Below, in pieces: positions 16,561 to 24,177 of a stretch of 64,000 nucleotides of DNA. Location: assembly GCF_000774145.1 (NCBI RefSeq), contig NZ_KN322986.1:186001-250000 (forward strand), read 5' to 3'. Source of the DNA: Pseudomonas mediterranea CFBP 5447 (GTDB lineage: Bacteria > Pseudomonadota > Gammaproteobacteria > Pseudomonadales > Pseudomonadaceae). A program made the position numbers and the translations under genes. Every line of letters begins with the position of its first letter. The stretch's first letter is position 1. The notes beneath the pieces were generated by a model. The model saw only the letters and a program-made list of their open reading frames with translations, did not search any database and was not told the origin of the DNA.

Positions 16561-16613
16561 GACGCAGTTCCTTCTTTGAGTTTCAGGGGGGAATCGAAAA
16601 ATCGGGGAGTCGC

Positions 16614-17447
16614 TCAGAATTTCATCACCAGCATGCCAATCAGCACCAGCCCGCAGGCTAAGAGCCGCGGCCGACCGAAAGGTTCTTTCAGGTAGCGCAT
16701 GCCGAACAGCACCACCAGGATCACACTGATCTCCCGCAGCGCCGCCGCTTCGGCGATCGACCCCAGTTGCATGGCCCAGAGCACCAGAGCGTAGCTGAAC
16801 AAGACGCAGAGCCCGACTGCCAACCCGAGCCTCCACTGTTCACGCCAGAACCGCCCGAAGGCCGGTCGCTTGCTCACCACGGCCAACAGCGGGAATGGCC
16901 AGGCGCAGAACAGGGTGATCCAGACCAGGTAGTCCAGCGGATGGGACCAACGCCGCAGGGCCTGGCCATCGATGTAGGTGTAGCAACCGATACACAAGCC
17001 GATCAGCACCACCACCGGCAGCATCGACCAAGGCAATCGCTCGCCGCCGCCACCCTGCCACAGCAGGCACAGCATGCCGAACGGGATCAGCAAAATGCCG
17101 AGGGTCTGCTGGGTCGTCAGTACCTCGCCGGCAAAGACCAGCGTCAGGGCCAATACCACCAGCGGTGACAAGCCGCGCATCAACGGATAGACCAACCCCA
17201 GGTCTCCGACCCGATACGCCTGGATCAGCAGATAGCGATACAACAGCTCGAAGGCTGCCGACGCCAGGATCCACGGCCAGATGTCCATCGGTGGCAACGC
17301 CACGAAGCCCAGGGCCGACACAGCGAACAGCAGCGCGACGCTGTCCATGCATGCCACTACCAGAAGACGCTCGCCGCTGAATTTGATCAACGTATTCCAG
17401 GCGGCATGCAGCAGCGCAGCCACCAGCACCAAGGCCGTTGCAAGCAA
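16614..17447 (-). CDS. EamA/DMT-type transporter with TTG start
   Basis: A 277-residue inner-membrane protein with ten predicted helices arranged as two EamA repeats, for example LLHAAWNTLIKFSGERLLV in the first and VLVLFGMRYLKEPFGRPRL near the end of the second. DMT-superfamily members move small metabolites, often outward. The start was placed at TTG 17447, because AAGGAG lies seven bases upstream and hydrophobic sequence begins there; the upstream in-frame ATG would add 30 charged, non-family residues. It heads a likely two-gene unit with the MAPEG gene. Divergent from the MFS gene by 206 bases. Substrate unknown. Confidence 0.85.
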   Translation of the reverse strand: MLATALVLVAALLHAAWNTLIKFSGERLLVVACMDSVALLFAVSALGFVALPPMDIWPWILASAAFELLYRYLLIQAYRVGDLGLVYPLMRGLSPLVVLALTLVFAGEVLTTQQTLGILLIPFGMLCLLWQGGGGERLPWSMLPVVVLIGLCIGCYTYIDGQALRRWSHPLDYLVWITLFCAWPFPLLAVVSKRPAFGRFWREQWRLGLAVGLCVLFSYALVLWAMQLGSIAEAAALREISVILVVLFGMRYLKEPFGRPRLLACGLVLIGMLVMKF

Positions 17448-17653
17448 GGCACACTCCTTATCCCACCGGGCAGCTGCGCAATGAATGGGTTCGCGATCCG
17501 TTCGCAGCTGTTTATACTGCAAACGACCACGCCGCACTCAGTTGCGCATAAGCCAATTCCAATAATTCTGCCGCCGCCCCCTCCATTCGAGCCAGGGTAA
17601 CGGCATGCGTATGCCTGATCAGAGCGTCAAGACTACAGACAGAGACCTCACGC

Positions 17654-18823
17654 ATGCCACTCGCCTTGCTTGCCTTGGCCGTTGCCGCTTTCGGCATCGG
17701 CACCACTGAATTCGTCATCATGGGTTTGCTGCCCGATGTCGCCCGCGACCTGGCGGTGAGTATTCCCCAGGCCGGCCTGTTGATTACCGGCTATGCCCTG
17801 GGCGTGGTGTTCGGCGCGCCGATCCTGGCGGTCGGCACCGCCAACATGCCGCGCAAGGCGACATTGCTGGGCATGACGCTGATGTTCATCCTGGGCAACA
17901 TGCTCTGCGCCCTGGCACCGAACTACGCGACGCTGATGGCCGCCCGCGTCATCACCGCGCTATGCCATGGTGCATTTTTCGGCATCGGTTCCGTGGTGGC
18001 GGCTGGGCTGGTGGCGCCGAACAAACGCGCCCAGGCCATCGCCATGATGTTCACCGGCCTGACCCTGGCCAACGTTCTTGGCGTCCCGCTGGGCACCGCG
18101 CTGGGGCAATACGCCGGCTGGCGTTCGACCTTCTGGGCGGTGTCGGTGATCGGCGTCATCGCCGCCATCGCCCAATGGCTGTGGCTGCCCAGGGAAATCC
18201 CCATGGAGAAGGCCAACCTGGCCAGCGAGTTCAAGGTGCTGGGCAAGACCAGCGTGCTGCTGGCCCTGGGTATGAGCGTATTGGCGTCTACCAGCCTCTT
18301 CAGCGTATTCACCTACATCGCACCGATTCTCCAGGACATCACGGGGGTCAGCCCCCACGGCATCACCCTCATGTTGCTGTTGTTCGGGGTCGGCCTGACG
18401 GCGGGCAGTTTCCTTGGCGGGCGCCTGGCGGACCGGCGCCTGCTGCCGTCACTGGTGGGCATGGCCCTGGCCGTGGTGCTGGTGCTGGCCGCGTTCAGCC
18501 AGACCAGCCGCTCGGTGATACCGGCAGCCATCACGTTGGTGCTGTGGGGGATCTTCGCCTTCGCCCTGTGCCCGATCCTGCAGTTGCTGATCATCGACCA
18601 GGCTCATGAAGCGCCGAACCTGGGCTCGACGCTGAACCAGAGTGCCTTCAACCTGGGCAATGCGGCTGGCGCCTGGATCGGCGGGCTGGTGGTCGGCAGC
18701 GGGGTCGACCTGGCCGAGCTGCCCTGGACCGGGGCCCTGGTCGCCGGATTGACCGTGCTGACGGCCCTGTACTTCATTCGTCACCAACGTCGCCTGGGCG
18801 CTCCGGTGGGGGTGGCCGATTAG
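17654..18823 (+). CDS. MFS transporter, DHA1 (AraJ-like) drug/sugar efflux family
   Basis: A 389-residue, 12-helix major facilitator. The N-terminal AAFGIGTTEFVIMGLLPDVARDL and the motif A loop at GTANMPRKATLLGM, plus VLGVPLGTALGQYAGWRSTFWAV (motif C-like), point to the DHA1 proton antiporter group related to AraJ. The substrate cannot be inferred. The ATG at 17654 begins the first helix. Its last 50 bases overlap the 3' end of the convergent FNT gene (18774-18823), so both C-termini are encoded by the same DNA. Confidence 0.88.
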   Translation: MPLALLALAVAAFGIGTTEFVIMGLLPDVARDLAVSIPQAGLLITGYALGVVFGAPILAVGTANMPRKATLLGMTLMFILGNMLCALAPNYATLMAARVITALCHGAFFGIGSVVAAGLVAPNKRAQAIAMMFTGLTLANVLGVPLGTALGQYAGWRSTFWAVSVIGVIAAIAQWLWLPREIPMEKANLASEFKVLGKTSVLLALGMSVLASTSLFSVFTYIAPILQDITGVSPHGITLMLLLFGVGLTAGSFLGGRLADRRLLPSLVGMALAVVLVLAAFSQTSRSVIPAAITLVLWGIFAFALCPILQLLIIDQAHEAPNLGSTLNQSAFNLGNAAGAWIGGLVVGSGVDLAELPWTGALVAGLTVLTALYFIRHQRRLGAPVGVAD

Positions 18824-19655
18824 GCGTGCCGCTCTCGCTGCGCACTTGCGCGTGGCTGAGCAGCGCAAAGATGAAGCTGCCACCGATGATGTTTCCCGCT
18901 AGGGTCGGCGCGGCGAACACCAGCCAGAAGTCTTCCCATGACAACTGTCCGGCGAATACCAGATACGACACTTCGGCGGAGCCGACGACAATATGGGTAA
19001 AGTCGCCAAGCGCCATCAGGTAAGTGATGAGGATAATGATCCACATCTTGGCACTTTCCATGGAGGGGATCATCCAGACCATGGTGGCAATCATCCAGCC
19101 GGAAATGATGCCCTTGGCGAACATCTGACGGGTGTCGTTTTCCATGACCTTGCGACCGATCTCAAGGAAAGCCAGGTCGGTGCGCCGGTCGAAAATCGGC
19201 AGATGCAGCATCACGTAGGCCACCAGCAAGGTGCCGCACAGGTTGCCCACCAACACGATGCCCCATAGCCGCAACAGCCTACCGAAATTGCTTAGGGTGG
19301 GTTTGCTCATGATCGGCAGCACGGCGGTCAGGGTGTTTTCGGTGAACAACTGCTGGCGGGCCAGGATCACTGCGAGAAAACCGGCGCAGTAGCCGAAACT
19401 GGCAATCACCTTGAAGGCCTCTCCCTCCGGCAATCGGGAATTGAGCAGCCCCATTGCCATCAGCGACAAGCCCATGGTCAACCCGGCCGCCAGGGCCGAC
19501 CACCAGAGCGCGGCGACACTGCGCTCCAGCTCCTGATTGCCCTGGGTGCGGATGATTTCATGCAGCACCGCGGCCCGCGGCGGCTGGTTACGGTCGACTT
19601 CGTGTTTTTCCTGGGCGGAAAGGTCAGGGGTCTTGCCGTCGTCGTGGGTGTCCAT
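18774..19655 (-). CDS. Formate/nitrite transporter (FNT) family channel
   Basis: A 293-residue inner-membrane protein: a charged N-terminal tail of about 45 residues, then six helices with FNT features, namely ALAAGLTMGLSLMAMGLL, GFLAVILARQQLFTENTLTAVLP and the second-half GDFTHIVVGSAEVSYLVFAGQ and GNIIGGSFIFALLSHAQ. FNT proteins are pentameric channels for formate, nitrite or related anions. The long acidic N-terminus (HDDGKTPDLSAQEKHEVDRN) resembles the YfdC-like subgroup, whose substrate is unknown. AGGAG precedes the ATG. It overlaps the MFS gene tail to tail by 50 bases. Confidence 0.88.
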   Translation of the reverse strand: MDTHDDGKTPDLSAQEKHEVDRNQPPRAAVLHEIIRTQGNQELERSVAALWWSALAAGLTMGLSLMAMGLLNSRLPEGEAFKVIASFGYCAGFLAVILARQQLFTENTLTAVLPIMSKPTLSNFGRLLRLWGIVLVGNLCGTLLVAYVMLHLPIFDRRTDLAFLEIGRKVMENDTRQMFAKGIISGWMIATMVWMIPSMESAKMWIIILITYLMALGDFTHIVVGSAEVSYLVFAGQLSWEDFWLVFAAPTLAGNIIGGSFIFALLSHAQVRSESGTPNRPPPPERPGDVGDE

Positions 19656-19748
19656 AGCGCTCCTGAACCGGTGGCGTGATGAATCTACGACACGTGGCGT
19701 GCGGAGCTGTTCAGTGGTGACTCAAGCTTGATTTTCAATGTTTGCAGA

Positions 19749-19820
19749 CCGCTATCGCGAGCAGGCTCGTTCCCACAGGGGAAATGAGGACTTCTGTGGG
19801 AGCGAGCCTGCTCGCGATGG
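19749..19820. repeat. REP inverted pair, short spacer
   Basis: ATCGCGAGCAGGCTCGTTCC (19754-19773) faces GTGGGAGCGAGCCTGCTCGC (19796-19815), about 20 bases apart. It ends 15 bases from the thioesterase stop codon. Confidence 0.88.
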
Positions 19821-19834
19821 GTGCATCGCCCATC

Positions 19835-20239
19835 TCACTCGTTGGCGATGTCATCCTTGAACTGATCCTTGACGTACTTGATCTCGGTCCGCCCATGGGG
19901 CGCGGGCAGACCGTCCTCGCCAAGATTGACGAAGACCATTTTTTCCACGGTCAGGATGCTCTTGCGGGTGATCTTGTTGCGCACTTCACAGGTCAGGGTG
20001 ATGGAAGTGCGGCCAAATTCAGTGGCGGTAATCCCCAGTTCGATGATGTCGCCCTGGCGCGAGGCGCTGACGAAGTTGATTTCCGAGATGTATTTGGTCA
20101 CCACGCGCTGGTTGCCCAATTGGACAATGGCGTAGATCGCCGCTTCCTCGTCGATCCAGCGCAGCAGGCTGCCACCGAACAGCGTGCCGTTGGGGTTGAG
20201 GTCTTCGGGCTTGACCCATTTGCGGGTGTGGAAATTCAT
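19835..20239 (-). CDS. Hotdog-fold acyl-CoA thioesterase
   Basis: A 134-residue cytosolic protein of the YciA/BFIT-like hotdog thioesterase group. The signature LNPNGTLFGGSLLRWIDEEAAIYA holds the family's catalytic N/D region and helix, followed by VTKYISEINFVSASRQGDIIEL and ITLTCEVRNKITRKSILT strands. It would hydrolyse acyl-CoA thioesters; chain length is not evident. The ATG at 20239 was preferred to a GTG two codons upstream because AGGAG is better spaced from it. It is a single gene, divergent from the ahcY leader. Confidence 0.88.
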   Translation of the reverse strand: MNFHTRKWVKPEDLNPNGTLFGGSLLRWIDEEAAIYAIVQLGNQRVVTKYISEINFVSASRQGDIIELGITATEFGRTSITLTCEVRNKITRKSILTVEKMVFVNLGEDGLPAPHGRTEIKYVKDQFKDDIANE

Positions 20240-20357
20240 GATCACTCCTGAGCGTCTTGCCGATGGATGGCTGCATCATGGCAGACCGGGCAGGCAGGCT
20301 CTACGTCGCCGGTTCAATAACGGTCATCGGCATTTTTGATTTGCCGACAGAAACCCT

Positions 20358-20385
20358 TTGGAAGATCCGATTAGCCCGCTATAAT
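20358..20385 (+). promoter_or_regulatory. Sigma-70-like promoter of ahcY
   Basis: A perfect TATAAT at 20380-20385 is preceded 16 bp upstream by TTGGAA (20358-20363). Transcription from about 20392 would give a leader of roughly 165 bases that starts with a 7-bp hairpin (CGGTCCA / TGGACCG, 20401-20419) and contains the SAH riboswitch. Confidence 0.65.
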
Positions 20386-20432
20386 CGCCCTCGCTTCAAC
20401 CGGTCCACGCTTTGGACCGTTCCCGCCACCTG

Positions 20433-20528
20433 TCCGAGGGGCGCTGCAGCAGGCAAGACCTGTCAGGCTCGGATGGGGCGTTGTTCGCTCGGTACTCCCG
20501 CACGGACACTAAACGCACAACGGCGCCC
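20433..20528 (+). ncRNA. SAH riboswitch upstream of ahcY
   Basis: The leader has the hallmarks of the S-adenosylhomocysteine riboswitch. Stem P1 pairs TCCGAG (20433-20438) with CTCGGA (20468-20473). The conserved core GGGGCGCTGCAGC follows P1, with CAGGCTCGGA closing it. A pseudoknot joins GGGCGC (20439-20444) to GCGCCC (20523-20528), preceded by the typical AACG. About 45 bases of variable sequence fill the gap. Immediately after, CATTCG/CGAATG (20528-20548) forms a small hairpin touching the GGAGG ribosome site at 20548-20552. Known members activate ahcY when SAH rises; an effect on ribosome access here is inferred from the geometry. Confidence 0.92.
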
Positions 20529-20558
20529 ATTCGCATACATTACGAATGGAGGCTCTTC

Positions 20559-21968
20559 ATGAGCGCTGTTATCACGCCTGCAGATTTTACCGATTACAAA
20601 GTCGCCGATATGTCCCTGGCCGCCTGGGGCCGCCGCGAGATCATCATCGCCGAATCCGAAATGCCGGCCCTGATGGGTCTGCGTCGCAAGTACGCCGGTG
20701 AACAACCGCTCAAGGGCGCGAAGATCCTCGGCTGCATCCACATGACCATCCAGACCGCCGTACTGATCGAAACCCTGGTCGCCCTGGGTGCCGAAGTGCG
20801 CTGGTCGTCCTGCAACATCTTCTCGACCCAGGACCAGGCCGCTGCCGCCATTGCCGCTGCCGGTATCCCGGTGTTCGCCTGGAAAGGCGAGACCGAGCAG
20901 GAATACGAGTGGTGCCTGGAGCAGACCATCCTCAAGGATGGTCAGCCGTGGGACACCAACATGATCCTCGACGACGGCGGCGACCTGACCGAATTGCTGC
21001 ACAAGAAATACCCGGCCGTCCTGGACAAGGTTCACGGCGTGACCGAAGAAACCACCACCGGCGTGCACCGCCTGCTGGACATGCTGGCCAAGGGCGAACT
21101 GAAGATCCCGGCCATCAACGTCAACGACTCGGTGACCAAGAGCAAGAACGACAACAAGTACGGCTGCCGTCACAGCCTCAACGACGCCATCAAGCGTGGT
21201 ACCGACCACCTGTTGTCGGGCAAGCAGGCGCTGGTGATCGGCTACGGTGACGTGGGCAAGGGCTCGGCCCAGTCCCTGCGCCAGGAAGGCATGATCGTCA
21301 AGGTGTCCGAAGTCGACCCGATCTGCGCCATGCAAGCCTGCATGGACGGTTTCGAACTGGTCTCGCCGTTCATCGACGGGATCAACGACGGCACCGAAGC
21401 CAGCATCGACAAGGCCTTGCTGGGCAAGATCGACCTGATCGTGACCACCACCGGCAACGTCAATGTCTGCGACGCGAACATGCTCAAGGCCCTGAAGAAG
21501 CGCGCCGTGGTGTGCAACATCGGTCACTTCGACAATGAAATCGACACCGCTTTCATGCGCAAGAACTGGGCATGGGAAGAAGTGAAGCCGCAGGTTCACA
21601 AGGTTCACCGCACCGGCACCGGCAGCTTCGACCCGCAGAACGACGACTACCTGATCCTGCTGGCCGAAGGCCGCCTGGTTAACCTGGGCAACGCCACCGG
21701 TCACCCAAGCCGGATCATGGACGGTTCGTTCGCCAACCAGGTCCTGGCCCAGATCTTCCTGTTCGGCCAGAAGTACGCCGATCTGTCGCCGGCCCAGAAA
21801 GCCGAGCGCCTGACCGTGGAAGTACTGCCGAAGAAACTCGACGAAGAAGTGGCCCTGGAAATGGTCCGCGGTTTCGGCGGCGTGGTCACCAAGCTGACCA
21901 AGCAACAGGCTGACTACATCGGCGTGACCGTCGAAGGCCCGTTCAAGCCGCACGCTTACCGGTACTGA
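20559..21968 (+). CDS. ahcY: S-adenosylhomocysteine hydrolase
   Basis: A 469-residue NAD-dependent cytosolic enzyme that splits SAH into adenosine and homocysteine and so relieves product inhibition of methyltransferases. It has GCIHMTIQTAVLIETL and SSCNIFSTQDQAAAA in the substrate domain, the NAD loop GYGDVGKGSAQSLR near residue 227, NIGHFDNEID, and the C-terminal PFKPHAYRY. It carries the roughly 40-residue insertion typical of many bacterial forms (GQPWDTNMILDDGGD...). The ATG at 20559 follows GGAGG by six bases and the SAH riboswitch by 30. metF follows 186 bases downstream across a repeat. Confidence 0.98.
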   Translation: MSAVITPADFTDYKVADMSLAAWGRREIIIAESEMPALMGLRRKYAGEQPLKGAKILGCIHMTIQTAVLIETLVALGAEVRWSSCNIFSTQDQAAAAIAAAGIPVFAWKGETEQEYEWCLEQTILKDGQPWDTNMILDDGGDLTELLHKKYPAVLDKVHGVTEETTTGVHRLLDMLAKGELKIPAINVNDSVTKSKNDNKYGCRHSLNDAIKRGTDHLLSGKQALVIGYGDVGKGSAQSLRQEGMIVKVSEVDPICAMQACMDGFELVSPFIDGINDGTEASIDKALLGKIDLIVTTTGNVNVCDANMLKALKKRAVVCNIGHFDNEIDTAFMRKNWAWEEVKPQVHKVHRTGTGSFDPQNDDYLILLAEGRLVNLGNATGHPSRIMDGSFANQVLAQIFLFGQKYADLSPAQKAERLTVEVLPKKLDEEVALEMVRGFGGVVTKLTKQQADYIGVTVEGPFKPHAYRY

Positions 21969-21970
21969 CA

Positions 21971-22147
21971 GCAGCCGCAAGCTTTGAGCTTCAAGCTGCA
22001 AGTAAAAGCAGTTTATTTACTTGCGGGTTGAAGCTTGGGGCTTACTTCTTCATCGCTATTACGCAGCCGCGAGCTGCAAGCTTAAAGCACAAGAATTCGG
22101 CACAGCGCCCTTTTCTAGCTTGCAGCTTGCAGCTTGAAGCTGGGAGC
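21971..22147. repeat. Clustered AGCTTGCAGCT / AAGCTGCAAG repeats
   Basis: The whole ahcY-metF gap is built from this repeat family: CAAGCTTTGAGCTTCAAGCT and GCTGCAAGTAAA on the left, TTTACTTGCGGGTTGAAGCTT facing it, then GAGCTGCAAGCTTAAAGC and TAGCTTGCAGCTTGCAGCTT near metF. It can fold as two consecutive hairpins inside what is probably one transcript. The last copy ends eight bases before the metF ATG and overlaps its ribosome site (GGGAG). Confidence 0.8.
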
Positions 22148-22154
22148 TCCGACC

Positions 22155-23000
22155 ATGTCCCAAGACCGTCGCTACAGCTTCGAGTTCTTCCCGACGAAGA
22201 CCGATGCTGGACATGAAAAACTGATTGCCACTGCCCGCCAGTTGGCGAGCCATAACCCTGACTTCTTTTCCTGCACCTATGGCGCCGGCGGTTCGACCCG
22301 TGACCGTACGCTGAACACCGTTTTGCAGCTGGAAAGCGAAGTCAAAATCCCGGCCGCCCCGCACCTGTCCTGCGTAGGCGACAGCAAGGACGACTTGCGT
22401 ACCCTGCTGGCCCGGTATAAGGCCGCGGGCATCCAGCGTATCGTTGCCCTGCGCGGTGACCTGCCCTCGGGCATGGGCATGGCCAGCGGCGAGTTGCGCC
22501 ACGCCAACGACTTGGTGAGCTTCATTCGTGAAGAAACCGGCGAGCACTTTCACATCGAAGTCGCCGCTTATCCGGAAATGCACCCCCAGGCGCGTAACTT
22601 CGAAGACGATCTGCGCAATTTCGTCAACAAGGCCAACTCCGGCGCCAACAGTGCGATCACCCAGTACTTCTTCAACGCCGACAGTTATTTCTACTTCGTC
22701 GAACGCGTGCGCAAGATGGGTGTGGACATTCCTGTCGTGCCGGGAATCATGCCGATCACCAACTACAGCAAGCTGGCGCGTTTCTCCGACGCCTGCGGTG
22801 CGGAAATACCCCGGTGGATCCGCAAACAGCTGGAGGCCTACGGCGACGACACGTCCAGCATCCAACGTTTCGGCGAGGACGTGGTCACACAAATGTGTGA
22901 GCGCTTGCTGCAGGGCGGGGCACCAGGACTGCACTTCTATACCCTGAACCAAGCCGAACCCAGTCTGGCGGTATGGAATAATCTCCAACTGCCGCGCTAG
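22155..23000 (+). CDS. metF: 5,10-Methylenetetrahydrofolate reductase
   Basis: A 281-residue flavoenzyme that reduces methylene-tetrahydrofolate to the methyl form used for methionine synthesis. It begins MSQDRRYSFEFFPTKTDAG, the conserved FEFFPPK-type motif, and contains FFSCTYGAGGSTRDRT, HLSCVGDS, RGDLP and ITQYFFNADSYFYFV, plus PGIMPITNYSKL. Length is standard. The ATG at 22155 was chosen over an in-frame one seven codons upstream, which lies in the repeat. It follows ahcY and completes a methyl-cycle unit, with the riboswitch far upstream. A clear terminator follows the stop. Confidence 0.97.
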   Translation: MSQDRRYSFEFFPTKTDAGHEKLIATARQLASHNPDFFSCTYGAGGSTRDRTLNTVLQLESEVKIPAAPHLSCVGDSKDDLRTLLARYKAAGIQRIVALRGDLPSGMGMASGELRHANDLVSFIREETGEHFHIEVAAYPEMHPQARNFEDDLRNFVNKANSGANSAITQYFFNADSYFYFVERVRKMGVDIPVVPGIMPITNYSKLARFSDACGAEIPRWIRKQLEAYGDDTSSIQRFGEDVVTQMCERLLQGGAPGLHFYTLNQAEPSLAVWNNLQLPR

Positions 23001-23006
23001 CGATAC

Positions 23007-23039
23007 AAAAAAGGCCTTGGCAAAACCAAGGCCTTTTTA
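23007..23039 (+). terminator. Intrinsic terminator of metF
   Basis: A 13-bp stem AAAAAGGCCTTGG / CCAAGGCCTTTTT with a CAAAA loop, seven bases past the stop codon. Confidence 0.9.
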
Positions 23040-23160
23040 TTGTCCGATGATCGCCGGCACCCATCGACCAGCCTGCTGGCCTCCCGCACAAGCGAGGGCA
23101 AACAAACCTTGTGCTAGAGCGCTCTGGCTATTTGATCCGTAGTCGTCGTAACCTCAGGCC

Positions 23161-23919
23161 ATGCCCGTCATCGCCCAATTACTGACCGCCCTTCTTCTCC
23201 TGTGCCTGAGCCTCGCCGCCCGGGCCGAAAAGTTGCGTATCGTCACCGAACCCTGGGCGCCCTACGTCTTCGAGGAGAACGGCAAGATCCTCGGGCTGGA
23301 CTACGAAACCACGGCCATCGTGTTCAAGCGCCTGGGCATTGATGTCGAATGGCAGCTACTGCCATGGAAACGTTGCCTGGCGATGCTGGAGCAAGGGCTG
23401 GCGGATGGGGCACTGGACATTTTCCATAGCGACGAACGCGACTCCATGCTGCTCTACCCCAGCGAGCCATTGTCGGAGGTGGAGTTCGTGATGTTCCATG
23501 CCAACGCCAGGCCCCATCCATTTCGCACGCTCGCGGACCTGAGCGGCCTGACCGTCGGCACATCGCCCGGTTATCTCTATAACCAGGCGTTTCGCGAGTC
23601 GAGCCTGTTCAAGCGTGAAGCGGCACCCACCCATGAAGCCAACTTCGGCAAGTTGCAGCTGGGCCGTATCGATCTGCTCATCACCGATCGCCGGGTGGGC
23701 CGGCATCTGCTCAAGCAGATGCAACTGGGCGATCAGATCAGCGAAAACCCTACTGTCGTCAGCCGTCAGAGCCAATACCTGGCCCTGCGGCGCAAGGCCG
23801 GGATGGACTTGCTGGTGCAGCGCTTCAGCGCCGAACTCAAGCGCTTCAAGCGCGAACCGGCCTATGCCGAGCTGAGCGCACGCTACGGCGCCGCGCCCGT
23901 CGATGGGAGGTTGAAATAA
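23161..23919 (+). CDS. Periplasmic solute-binding protein, family 3
   Basis: A 252-residue exported protein. The signal peptide MPVIAQLLTALLLLCLSLAARA (about 22 residues) precedes a bilobed SBP_bac_3 domain: LRIVTEPWAPYVFEENGKILGLDYETTAIVFKRLG, LPWKRCLAMLEQGLADGALDI, and LADLSGLTVGTSPGYLY at the second lobe. The family binds polar amino acids or related compounds for ABC import or sensing. No permease or ATPase genes are adjacent, so it may act alone or with a distant transporter. The ATG at 23161 has only a weak ribosome site; it stands alone between two terminated units. Confidence 0.85.
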   Translation: MPVIAQLLTALLLLCLSLAARAEKLRIVTEPWAPYVFEENGKILGLDYETTAIVFKRLGIDVEWQLLPWKRCLAMLEQGLADGALDIFHSDERDSMLLYPSEPLSEVEFVMFHANARPHPFRTLADLSGLTVGTSPGYLYNQAFRESSLFKREAAPTHEANFGKLQLGRIDLLITDRRVGRHLLKQMQLGDQISENPTVVSRQSQYLALRRKAGMDLLVQRFSAELKRFKREPAYAELSARYGAAPVDGRLK

Positions 23920-23961
23920 ACCGTTGAGCAGCAGGAAAGCGGCGCACGGCGTTTGCTCTGT

Positions 23962-24177
23962 TATACTCGCGCCTTCCCGCCAGGCTCACGCCCGGACGCC
24001 CGGTCTTGCAAAAGGCATCCCGACACCGCTACAGCGCAGCTTCCAGCCAGCGCGAGCCCTGTCCGGAGCTGTCTTCCAGACCCGGCAGGACCGGACGGGA
24101 TGACGTCTTTTTGAACGTCATTCGCGCCAGGCAAGATTATCCCATTGGGCCAGGCCCTCACTAAAACAGGATTACTC
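23962..24177 (+). promoter_or_regulatory. Promoter and structured long leader of the rhlE gene
   Basis: A TATACT hexamer at 23962-23967 is the only good -10 candidate, implying a 5' leader near 200 bases. The leader can fold: CATCCCG (24016-24022) with CGGGATG (24096-24102), enclosing GTCCGG/CCGGAC (24061-24066 with 24091-24096), followed by a separate hairpin ATGACGT/ACGTCAT (24100-24106 with 24115-24121). Long leaders are common on cold-inducible DEAD-box helicase mRNAs; whether this one is temperature-responsive is not known. Confidence 0.45.
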
